From assembly GCF_003576345.1 (NCBI RefSeq), contig NZ_QWGB01000011.1, forward strand, positions 1-34,051: DNA of 34,051 nucleotides. Reading direction: 5' to 3'. Shown one piece after another: positions 1 through 8,463 of this stretch. The notes under the pieces are model-generated. The model saw only the letters and a program-made list of their open reading frames with translations. It was not told the origin of the DNA and did not search any database. The stretch comes from Henriciella barbarensis. GTDB lineage: Bacteria > Pseudomonadota > Alphaproteobacteria > Caulobacterales > Hyphomonadaceae. Positions within the stretch are counted from its first letter, which is position 1. The number at the start of each line of letters is the position of its first letter. The position numbers were made by a program, and so were the translations under genes.

Positions 1-1914
1 ATGATGGTCGACGGCGCCATCGTCATCGCCGAGAACGTTGATCGCGGACTCCGCGAACGACGCGAGGATGAAGATAGCCGCACGACTGTCGCGCGAGCGA
101 GCGCCGAAGTAATCGCGCCGCTGACTGCTGCCGTTGCCGTGGTGATCATCGTCTTCCTTCCGCTCTTCTCGCTACAGGGCACAGAGGGCAAGACGTTCCG
201 GCCGCTCGCCGCTTCGGCCGCACTCGCGATGACAGGGTCGCTGATCTATGCGGCGCTCATCGCTCCGGCCATGGCGCTCGGCCTCATGCGTCCGCCCACG
301 AGCAATAGCCAGGAGAGCGACAGTCGGCTTGTTTCACAGATCAAGCCGCTTGCGGCCTTCTTCGTCCGGCGTCGTCTTGCGGCGGTCGGGCTCGCGGGCA
401 TCCTGCTGCTGGTCGGGGGATTGTCGGCCACACGTCTCGGCTCGGAGTTCACTCCGGCGCTGGAGGAAGGCGACATAATTTTGAGAGTGACTATGGCGCC
501 TTCCATCTCACTCACCGAGGCAAAGGAAACCTCGACGCGGATCGAGCAAAGAGTGCTAGATTCTTTCCCAGAGGTCAGTTCGATCGTCAGCCGGATCGGG
601 CGCGGGGAAGTCGGCGCGCATGCCGACCCGGTCAACAGTATCGAGGCCTTCGTGGCGCTCAAACCCCGAAGCGAATGGCGCGATGGCATCAGCCCGGACG
701 AACTTCGTGCGTCGATCTCCGAAAATCTCGGCAGCTTTCCAGGTGTCAGGGTTAATGTCGGCCAGCCGATCGCCATGTCGGTTGATGAACTCCTGACCGG
801 CACAAAGGCGCAGCTGGCGGTCAAGATCTTCGGGCCGGATACGGAGGTTCTTCTGGAAGGCTCGCAGGATTTGCAGGCGGTCCTGCAGGAGATTCCGGGA
901 GCCACAGACGTCCAGGCCGATCAGATCACCGGCGCGCCTCAGCTTGTGGTCTCGCTCGACCGTCCGGCGCTCGGCCGATACGGCCTGAGTGTCGAGGAGG
1001 CGCTTGACGCCTTGCGTTCAGGTGTTGGCGGGGCAGAGGCTGGCGCCGTTTTCCAGGGGGTACGCCAGTTCCCCGTCATCGTGCGCTATGCCGAAGAAGA
1101 CCGCGACACGCCCGCGGCCATCGGACGGATCATTCTGGAATCATCCAGCGGCGCACGGGTTCCACTCGAAAGCGTGGCAGACATCAGGGAGATCGTCGGG
1201 CCGCGCCAGATCACGCGCGAGAATGGCGAGCGCTTCATCACCGTCCAGCTCAATGTGAGAGGACGCGACATCGGCAGCTATGTCGCCGATGCGCAGGCGG
1301 CGGTCGCCGGCCAGCTTGACTTACCGGCCGGTTACCGCGTCGAATGGGGCGGGCAGTTCGAACTCCAGCAAGAAGCGAATGCGCGGTTTGCGGTCGTGAT
1401 CCCGATCACGCTGGGCATCGTGTTCCTGATCCTGCTATTAACCTTCGGGCGCATGAAATCAGCCATCCTGATCCTGCTCAACATTCCGCTGGCGCTGACC
1501 GGCGGCGCGATGGCGCTCTGGGTTGCGAGCCTGCCGATCTCGGTGCCCGCGACGGTCGGCTTTATTGCCCTGTTTGGCATCGCGCTCGGCAATGGCATGG
1601 TGCTGGTCAGCTTCATGGATGATTTTGCCAGGGAAGGCCGGGGCCGCGATGAACTTGCCGTCGAGGCGGCAGGCTTGCGGGCACGTCCTGTTCTGATGAC
1701 CGCCCTTACGACGGCGCTCGGCCTTGCGCCACTGCTCTTCGCGAGTGGTGTCGGTGCTGAAGTGCAGCGGCCACTGGCCACGGTCGTCATGGGCGGGCTG
1801 GTCTCATCGACCGTGTTGACCTTGCTTGTCCTGCCAGCCCTTCACCGCTGGTTCGCACCGAAGCCCGACGCGCACCATTCCTTGTTGGAGGCCGAGCATG
1901 TTCATCCATCGTGA
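1..1914 (+). CDS. Heavy-metal RND efflux pump, C-terminal 637 residues (CzcA-like; 5' end outside window)
   Basis: This is the inner-membrane proton/metal antiporter of a tripartite efflux system. The frame is open at base 1, so the true start lies upstream. The visible part begins in transmembrane helix 4 with MVDGAIVIAEN, which matches the DGAxxxxEN signature of pumps for divalent cations (Zn/Co/Cd) rather than the copper-type MVDAxxxxxEN. The second periplasmic domain starts near GSEFTPALEEGD, and four to five hydrophobic helices follow from about residue 460. The Met residues used for Cu(I) in CusA are not seen at the matching places. The start codon of a lipoprotein gene overlaps the stop, and a CDF exporter follows, as in czc-type operons. 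The family is certain; the metal is inferred from the motif and the neighbours. Confidence 0.93.
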   Translation: MMVDGAIVIAENVDRGLRERREDEDSRTTVARASAEVIAPLTAAVAVVIIVFLPLFSLQGTEGKTFRPLAASAALAMTGSLIYAALIAPAMALGLMRPPTSNSQESDSRLVSQIKPLAAFFVRRRLAAVGLAGILLLVGGLSATRLGSEFTPALEEGDIILRVTMAPSISLTEAKETSTRIEQRVLDSFPEVSSIVSRIGRGEVGAHADPVNSIEAFVALKPRSEWRDGISPDELRASISENLGSFPGVRVNVGQPIAMSVDELLTGTKAQLAVKIFGPDTEVLLEGSQDLQAVLQEIPGATDVQADQITGAPQLVVSLDRPALGRYGLSVEEALDALRSGVGGAEAGAVFQGVRQFPVIVRYAEEDRDTPAAIGRIILESSSGARVPLESVADIREIVGPRQITRENGERFITVQLNVRGRDIGSYVADAQAAVAGQLDLPAGYRVEWGGQFELQQEANARFAVVIPITLGIVFLILLLTFGRMKSAILILLNIPLALTGGAMALWVASLPISVPATVGFIALFGIALGNGMVLVSFMDDFAREGRGRDELAVEAAGLRARPVLMTALTTALGLAPLLFASGVGAEVQRPLATVVMGGLVSSTVLTLLVLPALHRWFAPKPDAHHSLLEAEHVHPS

Positions 1915-2146
1915 ACTTCGCGTTGCGGTCATGTCGATTTCTCTCGCAGCCCTGGCGGGCTGCGGGAATCTCGGCAACGCGATGGTGTCCCTTTCAAGTG
2001 AGCAGGCGGCCAAGGTGCAGGAAGAATGCGGCCTGATACCATCAAAGAGCCGTGTCAAAAACGCGGTACACGCGCGGCGACGCGCGTATCTCGAATGCAA
2101 GCGCAAGGTGCTGGAAGAGGAGGCCGATCATGAGCCACGCACATGA
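1898..2146 (+). CDS. Small predicted lipoprotein (82 aa)
   Basis: The N-terminus is a lipoprotein signal: charged MFIHRELR, a hydrophobic run and the lipobox LAGC, with acylation expected at Cys22. The mature part is short and charged, has two more Cys (in EECG and LECK) and ends in a predicted helix rich in Arg, Lys and Glu. The ATG at 1898 is chosen because GGAG lies just upstream and the signal peptide begins there. The gene overlaps the RND stop by 17 nt, and the CDF gene starts inside its 3' end, so the three genes should be translated together. I do not recognise a family. An envelope accessory role in metal efflux is inferred from position only. Confidence 0.7.
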   Translation: MFIHRELRVAVMSISLAALAGCGNLGNAMVSLSSEQAAKVQEECGLIPSKSRVKNAVHARRRAYLECKRKVLEEEADHEPRT

Positions 2147-3062
2147 ACATGACAGCCTTGATCCCAAAAGCGGTGATCGCCGGGTCTCCATTGCTATCTG
2201 GGCAAACGCACTACTAACCGTTGGGCAGGTTGTCGGGGGGATTCTCTCCGGCAGCCTCGCGCTCATCGCCGATGCTCTGCACAATTTCTCTGATATGGCG
2301 TCGCTCGTCATCGCGTTCGCTGCGCGCAAGATTGCGCGGCGACCGGCTGATGAGCGGATGACCTTTGGGTATGGCCGCATCGAGATCGTCGCAGCCCTGA
2401 TCAATTATACATCTTTGACCATCATCGGCCTCTATCTGATCTATGAGGGTGTCATGCGGATCATTGATCCCCCCGCCGTTGGCGGCTGGACGATCGTTAT
2501 TCTTGGCGGTGTTGCGCTGGTCATCGATACGCTGACAGCCCTCCTGACCTATTCGATGCAGAAAGGGAGCGTGAATATCCGGGCGCTCTTCCTTCACAAC
2601 CTTTCGGATGCACTCGCATCGGTAGCCGTGGTTGCAGGCGGAACGCTCATCCTCCTCTATGACTGGAGACTGGTCGATCCGCTCGTGACGATCGGTATCG
2701 CGGTATACATTCTCTATCTGTCGTTCCGTGAAATTGGCGGGCCGATCCATATGTTGATGCTGGGTAGCCCACCCGAGATCGACAATGCCGCCGTCGTGGA
2801 AGCGATGCGAAGTGTCGATGGCGTTGCGGACGTTCACCACGTGCATCTCTGGCAAATGCAGGAACACGAGACGGCGCTCGACTGTCACGTCGTTGTGTCT
2901 GAACAAAACTGGTCGAGCATCGCGATCATCAAGGCGGCAATCAAGGAGCGTTTGAATCAGCGCTTCGGTATTGGTCATTCAAGCCTTGAGTTCGAGCACG
3001 AAGATCATGTCCACCGAAACGCCGATGTTTACGGGCATTCGAATTCTCAGCGAAAGGCGTGA
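2130..3062 (+). CDS. Cation diffusion facilitator (CzcD-like) metal/H+ antiporter
   Basis: This 310-residue inner-membrane exporter has six predicted helices and a cytoplasmic C-terminal domain. The metal-site motifs of the CDF family are present: HNFSD (H51, D55) in TM2 and HNLSD (H156, D160) in TM5. A His-containing N-terminus (MSHAHEHD) and a His-rich tail (HEDHVHRNADVYGH) fit a Zn/Cd/Co exporter. The ATG at 2130 follows GAGGAGG; an earlier in-frame ATG at 2052 would read through the lipoprotein gene and lacks a family match. CDF exporters usually move cytosolic Zn2+, Cd2+ or Co2+ to the periplasm, where the adjacent RND pump could take over. Confidence 0.93.
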   Translation: MSHAHEHDSLDPKSGDRRVSIAIWANALLTVGQVVGGILSGSLALIADALHNFSDMASLVIAFAARKIARRPADERMTFGYGRIEIVAALINYTSLTIIGLYLIYEGVMRIIDPPAVGGWTIVILGGVALVIDTLTALLTYSMQKGSVNIRALFLHNLSDALASVAVVAGGTLILLYDWRLVDPLVTIGIAVYILYLSFREIGGPIHMLMLGSPPEIDNAAVVEAMRSVDGVADVHHVHLWQMQEHETALDCHVVVSEQNWSSIAIIKAAIKERLNQRFGIGHSSLEFEHEDHVHRNADVYGHSNSQRKA

Positions 3063-3267
3063 TCCTGTACTTGCCGGTACACTGCCAGAATACAATGGGT
3101 CTTACCGGGGTTGCGTGGGAAGGCGAGCTGTTCAAACGTGAGATCCAGCGGGTTCGTGTCTTGCTGACGTGTCTGGAAGCAGTGGCATTTGTGCGCTCGT
3201 CCCGTTTATGAGGCTTGATACAAGGCTGAAAGACTAGTTTCGAACGTGAGCGGAGTGGCTGAATGTA

Positions 3268-3640
3268 CTAGTTGCTGAGCTCTAGTCCTAGCCTGGGCAG
3301 TATCAAGATCATCGTGAAGTAGAGCACAATTTTTATCGCTGTTCCCAAAATCAAGGCGCCATAAAAGGGAATGCCTCGGTCGAGCAGCCATGGGATAAGA
3401 AGGAAGGACATATCAGAATATGGCAGCGGAGTGGGCCGCCTGCCGGGATGTGTCTTCAGTGTCGCGCCACAGCCATATCACGCCCAGGACCGATACGAGA
3501 GGAAGTGAGGCCACAAGTGCCGCGAAGCCTGGACTGCGTTTTCCGATTTCGGAAATGGCGACGATGAGGATGGCTGAAATTACAGCCTTGATAAAAAGGT
3601 AGAACAATTTTGTCTCCGGCTCATGGTTCCGCGAGATCAA
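3268..3640 (-). pseudogene. Broken DUF3147 family membrane protein gene
   Basis: The reading from about 3607 leftwards gives a helix, then SEIGKRSPGFAALVASLPLVS and IWLWRDTED, which are the conserved front half of DUF3147. An in-frame TGA at 3413-3415 stands where the family usually has Trp (FW became F-stop). Past it the remaining half (LLIPWLLDRGIPFYGALIL and a last helix ending at the TAG at 3268) is read in another frame. At least one nonsense change and one indel near 3400-3415 therefore break the gene. DUF3147 proteins are small inner-membrane proteins of unknown function. The start is uncertain: TTG at 3640 or TTG near 3607. Confidence 0.72.
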
Positions 3641-3834
3641 CCCATGGGAAATGGCAGCCGCTCAAGTGGCGGTGAAGGCGAAAGCTCATTGTGACGGCCT
3701 GCTTCTGGCTTATCGAGTGTCGTGAGCGTGGGATCAACTGAACACGGCACGGGCGTGAGCCATGAACACGACTATAAAGAGGCAAGCCGCTTCTGACGTC
3801 GGTAAGACAACGCTCTTGGTACCGGCCCTTTTTA

Positions 3835-4251
3835 TCAGCGGTCTTCGAACAGTTTGTCGGTGAGTGCGCAATCAGGTGTTTCAGCGCCGGTGCAACCAGC
3901 CATGATCTCGCCGAGCCGCCGATCCATTTGTCTCAGATCGGCGATGCGTTTGCGGATATCGCCACGATGTGCTTCTGCCAGCGCACTGACCTCTGCGCAG
4001 CTCGGCCTGCCATCATTGATGCCAAGCAGTGAGCGTACATCTTCCACCGAGAAGCCGAGACTGCGGGCCCGCAATATGAAACGCAGCCGTACCTGGTCCC
4101 CATTCGAATACAGCCGGTGGCCACTGGCAGTGCGGGCTGGATCGGGCAGCAGGCCGATCTTTTCATAATAGCGGATCGTTTCAAGATTGCAGCCGAGCCG
4201 CCCGGCCAGTTCAGCCCGTTTGAGTGCTGCTCGCGGCGATGTGATGGCCAT
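3835..4251 (-). CDS. merR: MerR, Hg(II)-responsive transcriptional regulator
   Basis: This 138-residue MerR-family regulator both represses and activates the mer promoter. It has an N-terminal winged helix-turn-helix (about residues 12-75, with ETIRYYEKIGLL), a long dimerisation helix and a C-terminal metal loop. The three Hg(II)-binding cysteines are present at C85, C120 and C128, spaced as in Tn501 MerR (82, 117, 126), which separates it from Zn or Cu members of the family. The ATG at 4251 is the first codon matching the family. The gene is divergent from merT and shares an 80-bp intergenic region containing the operator. Confidence 0.95.
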   Translation of the reverse strand: MAITSPRAALKRAELAGRLGCNLETIRYYEKIGLLPDPARTASGHRLYSNGDQVRLRFILRARSLGFSVEDVRSLLGINDGRPSCAEVSALAEAHRGDIRKRIADLRQMDRRLGEIMAGCTGAETPDCALTDKLFEDR

Positions 4252-4265
4252 GATGAATTACCCGC

Positions 4266-4296
4266 TTGTGTCTGTACCAACTACAGAGCGTAACGT
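4266..4296 (+). promoter_or_regulatory. mer operator/promoter with 19-bp spacer
   Basis: A -35-like TTGTGT (4266-4271) and a -10-like TAACGT (4291-4296) are separated by exactly 19 bp, the overlong spacing typical of MerR-activated promoters. The spacer holds the perfect inverted repeat CTGTA-n5-TACAG (4272-4286). It sits between divergent merR and merT, 36 bp before the merT ATG. The assignment follows from motif, spacing and location. Confidence 0.88.
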
Positions 4297-4331
4297 GACC
4301 ATGATCAATAAAGCAATGGGAACAGCTGGTC

Positions 4332-4706
4332 ATGACAGATACCGAAAACAGCCCAGCAAATGAGCGTCGCTCAAGGTGGCTTGTTGCCGGTGGCATGCTG
4401 GGGGCATTCCTTGCATCATCCTGCTGCATCGTGCCGCTTGTGCTGATCAGTCTCGGTGTTTCCGGAGCGTGGATTGGCCAGTTGACGGCGCTGGAACCCT
4501 ACAAGCCCCTTTTTCTTCTGGTCGCGATCGGATTTCTCGCGGCTGGATTCTGGGATGTCTATTTTCGAAAGACCAGTGTCTGCGAGGATGGTAGCTATTG
4601 CGCCCGTCCGCAGTCGTCAGTCATCAAGCAGGTCGCCCTGTGGAGCGGCGCGCTTGTCGTGCTGGCGGCCCTGACCATCGATGTATGGGCACCGTTATTT
4701 TACTAG
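4332..4706 (+). CDS. merT: MerT, mercuric ion transporter
   Basis: This 124-residue inner-membrane protein has three predicted helices. It carries the vicinal cysteine pair C31-C32 in helix 1 (SSCCIVPL) and a second pair C84/C90 in the cytoplasmic loop (CEDGSYC), as MerT does. It takes Hg(II) from periplasmic MerP and hands it to cytosolic MerA. It is the first gene of the mer operon, 36 bp past the promoter, and merP follows after 14 nt. Confidence 0.96.
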   Translation: MTDTENSPANERRSRWLVAGGMLGAFLASSCCIVPLVLISLGVSGAWIGQLTALEPYKPLFLLVAIGFLAAGFWDVYFRKTSVCEDGSYCARPQSSVIKQVALWSGALVVLAALTIDVWAPLFY

Positions 4707-4720
4707 CCAGGGAGACAAGT

Positions 4721-5044
4721 ATGAAACGAACATGGATGATCGCCGGACTGGCAGGTCTGGCACTCGCGGGGGGGCTCGCAGTCGCCAGCGCGCAGAATGC
4801 TCCGGATGCTTCGGTGGAGGTCGAACAGGCGACAGCCCGTTTGACCATCGAAAACATGACCTGCGCGACATGTCCGATTGCTGTCAGGAAAGCGATGATG
4901 CGTGTCGAGGGCGTTAAATCTGTCGATATCGATTATGCGGCCAGGACCGCAGAGGTGGTTTACGATACGGCGGCGGCAACCCCCGAGGCGATCGCTGCCG
5001 CTTCAACCGATGTAGGATACCCGGCAAGCGTTACGGACGGTTGA
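4721..5044 (+). CDS. merP: MerP, periplasmic mercury-binding protein
   Basis: The 107-residue product has a Sec signal peptide (MKRTWMIAGL...ASAQ, cleavage near residue 25) and one HMA domain. The metal motif is MTCATCP with C48 and C51, and GVKSVDIDY and YPASV lie at family positions. The ATG at 4721 follows GGGAGACAAGT, which supplies a ribosome binding site; upstream in-frame codons overlap merT and add no domain. The protein is slightly longer than Tn501 MerP because of a linker rich in Ala and Glu after the signal. It passes Hg(II) to MerT. Confidence 0.95.
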   Translation: MKRTWMIAGLAGLALAGGLAVASAQNAPDASVEVEQATARLTIENMTCATCPIAVRKAMMRVEGVKSVDIDYAARTAEVVYDTAAATPEAIAAASTDVGYPASVTDG

Positions 5045-5132
5045 ACGCGCAGCATCTGGAATATCCTGATGAGGCACCTGCAAGTCGATGTTCGCATACA
5101 TCGTCAGATTTTCACACAAGGCTTTCACTTTG

Positions 5133-5372
5133 ATGTCAAAATGGACTGACCGAAAACTGCTGATAACGGGCCTGGCCGGTACCGTCATTGCGGCACTTTG
5201 CTGTTTCACACCAATACTCGTGGTGCTGCTTGGCGCTGTGGGCCTGTCGGCAGTGCTGGGCTGGATCGACTATGTGCTATTGCCCGCGCTTGCCCTGTTC
5301 ATTGCGCTGACGGTCTATGCTGTCTGGCGCAGGCAGAAGCGGCCATGCAGCCCTGACGGAAACCAATCATGA
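5133..5372 (+). CDS. merF: MerF-like mercury transporter
   Basis: This 79-residue protein with two helices matches MerF through LITGLAGTVIAALCCFTP, GAVGLSAVLGWIDYVLLPALA and the second helix. It contributes a second route for Hg(II) uptake across the inner membrane. The vicinal pair C23-C24 in helix 1 is present. The C-terminal vicinal pair of classical MerF (KxxxxCC) is reduced to one cysteine, C72, in RPCSPD. ATG 5133 is preferred over ATG 5088 because family similarity begins there, though neither has a strong ribosome binding site. It stands 88 nt after merP. Confidence 0.88.
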   Translation: MSKWTDRKLLITGLAGTVIAALCCFTPILVVLLGAVGLSAVLGWIDYVLLPALALFIALTVYAVWRRQKRPCSPDGNQS

Positions 5373-5516
5373 TGGCTCAATACGTGCCGCGATGAGCAGG
5401 ATCGCTTCCGGGTGGAGCAGCAGGCAGGTGCCGATTGTGGAAGGGGGCTGGATCTTTTTGAACGGGCCTTGGGATCTTCCGCGCAGGGCAATCACCGCAA
5501 CCAATGGAGACATGCC

Positions 5517-6866
5517 ATGAAAGACGCATATGACCTTATCGTGATTGGCGGTGGAACCAGCGGCAATGGTGTCGCCCGGATGGCCGCAAAGGCGGGCTGG
5601 AATGTGGCGAGCATCGACAGCCTGCCTTATGGTGGTACCTGCGCCCTGCGCGGCTGTGATCCAAAGAAGATGCTGGTTGCGGTTACAGAAGGCGTCGATT
5701 GGGCAGACAGGATGAAGGGCAATGGGCTGAAGATGCAGCCTTCCGTCGACTGGCCGGACATGATCGCCTTCAAGCGAACATTCACCGACGCCATGCCGCC
5801 GCGCATCGAAGCGGGAATGGAAAAGGCAGGCATTGATGTATTGCATGGTGAAGCGCGGTTCACAGGCGCGGACAGTATCGAGCTGAATGGCGAAATCCTG
5901 CGCGCGAAACATTTCCACATCGCCACCGGCGCACGGCCGATAACGCTGAACATTCCTGGCGAGGCGTATCTGACCACCAGCACCGAGTTTCTCGAACTAA
6001 CCGAGCGGCCAGACCGGATCGCTTTTGTCGGCGGTGGCTTCATCGCCATGGAGTTCGCTCATATTTCCAGGCGCGCCGGCGCCAGCGAAGTTACTGTACT
6101 AGAAATGGCCGAGCGCCCCCTGGGCACCTTCGATGACGACCTGGTTGAGATACTTGTTGAGGGCACGGAAGAGCTTGGCATCGACTTGCGCACCAAGGCG
6201 AAAGTGCTGGCGATCGAGAAACAGGGCGAAGAATTTATCGTCACTGTGGACGGCGTGGGTGGTGCCGAAACCGTGACCTGCGATCTGGTGGTGCATGGCA
6301 CGGGCCGGGTGCCAAATATTGACGGGCTGAACCTTGAGGCTGCCGGCGTCGAGTACACCCGCCGGGGCATTCAGGTGAACGCCTCAATGCGCACGAGCAA
6401 TCTCGCGGTCTTCGCCGCCGGCGATTGCGTCGACAGCGGCCCCAACCTGACCCCGGTATCTGCCTTCGAGGGGCGTGTGGCGGGCAAGAACCTGCTAGCC
6501 GGAAAGGACGAGCGACAAGTCAAATACCCGCCGATTCCCTCGGTGGTTTTTACCTTGCCAATGGTTGCTAGCGTTGGCTTGTCAGAGGCTGCGGCCAGGA
6601 AAGAGGGTCTGAAGTTCGATACCCATTTCGAGAAGACCCATGACTGGTATTCGTCAATGCGCGTCGGCGCGCAGCGAACCGCGTACAAGGTGCTGGTCGA
6701 ACAGGACACCGGAAAAATCCTGGGCGCACACCTGATCGGACCGGGGGCTGAGGAACAGATCAACCTTTTCGCCATGGCCATGCGTGCCGGTCAGACCGCC
6801 AATCAGATCAAGGCGATGATCTTCGCCTATCCCAGCTACGCCTCCGACATCGGGGCGATGGTGTGA
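5517..6866 (+). CDS. Glutathione-reductase-like FAD/NAD(P) disulfide oxidoreductase in the mer operon
   Basis: The 449-residue protein has the full pyridine nucleotide-disulfide reductase layout. An N-terminal FAD motif (GGGTSGNG) is followed by a redox disulfide GGTCALRGCDPKK (C42/C47), a NAD(P) motif (VGGGFIAMEF), the second FAD motif (AAGDC) and the dimerisation domain. The active-site spacing is that of glutathione reductase. The C-terminal HPT catalytic motif is replaced by YPSYASDI, so the usual His base is missing, as I recall for some uncharacterised bacterial homologues. It lies between merF and merA in the same direction. A role in keeping thiols reduced during Hg(II) stress is inferred; the substrate is unknown. 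It is not MerA because it lacks the C-terminal vicinal cysteines. Confidence 0.88.
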   Translation: MKDAYDLIVIGGGTSGNGVARMAAKAGWNVASIDSLPYGGTCALRGCDPKKMLVAVTEGVDWADRMKGNGLKMQPSVDWPDMIAFKRTFTDAMPPRIEAGMEKAGIDVLHGEARFTGADSIELNGEILRAKHFHIATGARPITLNIPGEAYLTTSTEFLELTERPDRIAFVGGGFIAMEFAHISRRAGASEVTVLEMAERPLGTFDDDLVEILVEGTEELGIDLRTKAKVLAIEKQGEEFIVTVDGVGGAETVTCDLVVHGTGRVPNIDGLNLEAAGVEYTRRGIQVNASMRTSNLAVFAAGDCVDSGPNLTPVSAFEGRVAGKNLLAGKDERQVKYPPIPSVVFTLPMVASVGLSEAAARKEGLKFDTHFEKTHDWYSSMRVGAQRTAYKVLVEQDTGKILGAHLIGPGAEEQINLFAMAMRAGQTANQIKAMIFAYPSYASDIGAMV

Positions 6867-6925
6867 TTTTGAATACTTGATCGAGGCCGCGTCGCCGTGC
6901 CCGGTCGCAAGCGGAGGAAGAAACA

Positions 6926-8377
6926 ATGGATCGAACCGTAAAGACAGGCGATTGCTGCTCCGTCAATGAGACCAGCGGCGACAGCTATGACCTCATTGTC
7001 ATAGGTGCTGGCTCGGCCGGGTTTTCGGCTTCGATTAGCGCGGCCGAGGCCGGCAGGCGCGTGGCCATGGTCGGGCACGGCACAATCGGCGGCACCTGCG
7101 TCAATGTCGGCTGCGTGCCATCCAAAGCGATGATACGGGCCGGCGAAGCGGTGCATGGTGGCATATCGGCAGCACGGTTTCCGGGCATCGAGCCGTGCGC
7201 GCAAGGCGTGGACTGGCCGGCGGTCGTCAAGGGCACGGCCGAACTGGTCGACGAAATGCGCCAGAAAAAATATATCGATTTGCTGCCTTCCTATGAGAAT
7301 ATCACCTATATCGAAGAAGGTGCCGCACGCCTGGTCGAGGGCGGGATTGAAGTCGGCGGCCGGTTCATCGCCGCGCCGAAGGTCCTGGTCGCCACAGGCT
7401 CGCGCCCGCTATTGCCGGACATTGATGGGATCATGACCGTGGAGGCGCTCGATTCTTGGGACCTTCTCACGTTGCCTGAACAGCCCGAGAGCATCCTGGT
7501 ACTGGGCGGCGGCTATATCGGTTGCGAACTGGCGCAGATGGCGTCGCGGCTGGGTATCAAGGTTACGCTGGTCACGCGCTCGCGTCTTCTGCCCGGCGTG
7601 GAACCGGAAGTGGCCGAGGCGTTGACCGACGCGCTGAAGGCTGAGGGTGTCGCGGTCGAGACCGGCCTGTCCTACCGATCGGTGAGACGGAGTGACGGCG
7701 GCGTCACGCTGACAATCGAACGGGGTGGAAAGCCTGTGACCCTCTTCGCGCAGCGGCTTGTGGCCACCACAGGCCGGGTTGCCAATTCTGAAGACCTCGG
7801 CTTGCGCGAGTTCGGCATCGAGACCGATGCGCGCGGATCGATCAAGGTCGGAGCCGACATGGCCACAACCCGGCCTGGCGTCTGGGCAGCGGGTGATGTC
7901 ACCGATCGCGACCAGTTCGTCTACATGGCCGCTTATGGGGCCAAGGTGGCGGCCAACAATGCGCTCGGGCTTCAGGATTTGCGTTATGACAATGCGGCCA
8001 TGCCCTGGGTCGTGTTCACCGATCCGCAGGTTGCCGGCGTCGGTCTTTCCGAGGTGCAGGCGAAGGCAGCCGGCCATGATGTCAAGACCAGCGTGCTGAC
8101 GCTGGACCATGTGGCGCGCGCCGCCGTTGCCCGCGATACCCGCGGCGTCATCAAGCTGGTCGCGGATGCGAAGACCGACCGCCTTCTGGGCGGACAGATG
8201 GCGGCGCCCGAAGGGTCTGATGCGATTCAAACCCTGGCTATGGCGTTGAAGTTCGGCATGACGAGCAAGGCGCTTGGCGAGACAATTTTTCCATACCTGA
8301 CAACTGTTGAAGGGTTAAAATTGGCGGCACAGACGTTCGACAAGGACGTGGCGAAGCTTTCATGCTGCGCAGGCTGA
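6926..8377 (+). CDS. merA: MerA, mercuric reductase (without NmerA domain)
   Basis: This cytosolic flavoenzyme reduces Hg(II) to volatile Hg(0) with NADPH. Over 483 residues it shows the FAD motif GAGSAGFSA, the redox pair GGTCVNVGC (C58, C63), the NAD(P) motif GGGYIGCE, the second FAD motif AAGDVTD and the MerA-specific C-terminus FPYLTTVEGLKLA followed by the vicinal pair C480-C481 (SCCAG). The N-terminal HMA (NmerA) domain is absent; in its place is a 20-residue leader with its own vicinal pair C10-C11. GAGGAAG precedes the ATG. It is the last gene of the mer operon, and no merB was seen, which predicts inorganic-mercury resistance only. Confidence 0.97.
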   Translation: MDRTVKTGDCCSVNETSGDSYDLIVIGAGSAGFSASISAAEAGRRVAMVGHGTIGGTCVNVGCVPSKAMIRAGEAVHGGISAARFPGIEPCAQGVDWPAVVKGTAELVDEMRQKKYIDLLPSYENITYIEEGAARLVEGGIEVGGRFIAAPKVLVATGSRPLLPDIDGIMTVEALDSWDLLTLPEQPESILVLGGGYIGCELAQMASRLGIKVTLVTRSRLLPGVEPEVAEALTDALKAEGVAVETGLSYRSVRRSDGGVTLTIERGGKPVTLFAQRLVATTGRVANSEDLGLREFGIETDARGSIKVGADMATTRPGVWAAGDVTDRDQFVYMAAYGAKVAANNALGLQDLRYDNAAMPWVVFTDPQVAGVGLSEVQAKAAGHDVKTSVLTLDHVARAAVARDTRGVIKLVADAKTDRLLGGQMAAPEGSDAIQTLAMALKFGMTSKALGETIFPYLTTVEGLKLAAQTFDKDVAKLSCCAG

Positions 8378-8463
8378 GCCCAAATTTGGAGGTAAGGTCA
8401 GAAAGAAATTGTCAGGGTAACTGGCCGATTGAGCTGGCTGGCCGTCCCGGCTAGCGTCACAAG

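Noticed and set aside
2214..2978. Long minus-strand frame across the CDF gene (similar ones at 7409-8230, 21688-22473, 21932-22711 and 31644-32375)
   Set aside because: These are antisense shadows of well-supported genes; their translations show no family features.
5392..5520. Short open frame ending with LPRRAITATNGDMP between merF and the flavoprotein gene
   Set aside because: No resemblance to MerE, GDCCVxC or other small mer proteins, no clear ribosome binding site, and it overlaps the flavoprotein start.
6926..6985. NmerA-type HMA domain at the MerA N-terminus
   Set aside because: The leader is only about 20 residues and has CC instead of GMTCxxC.
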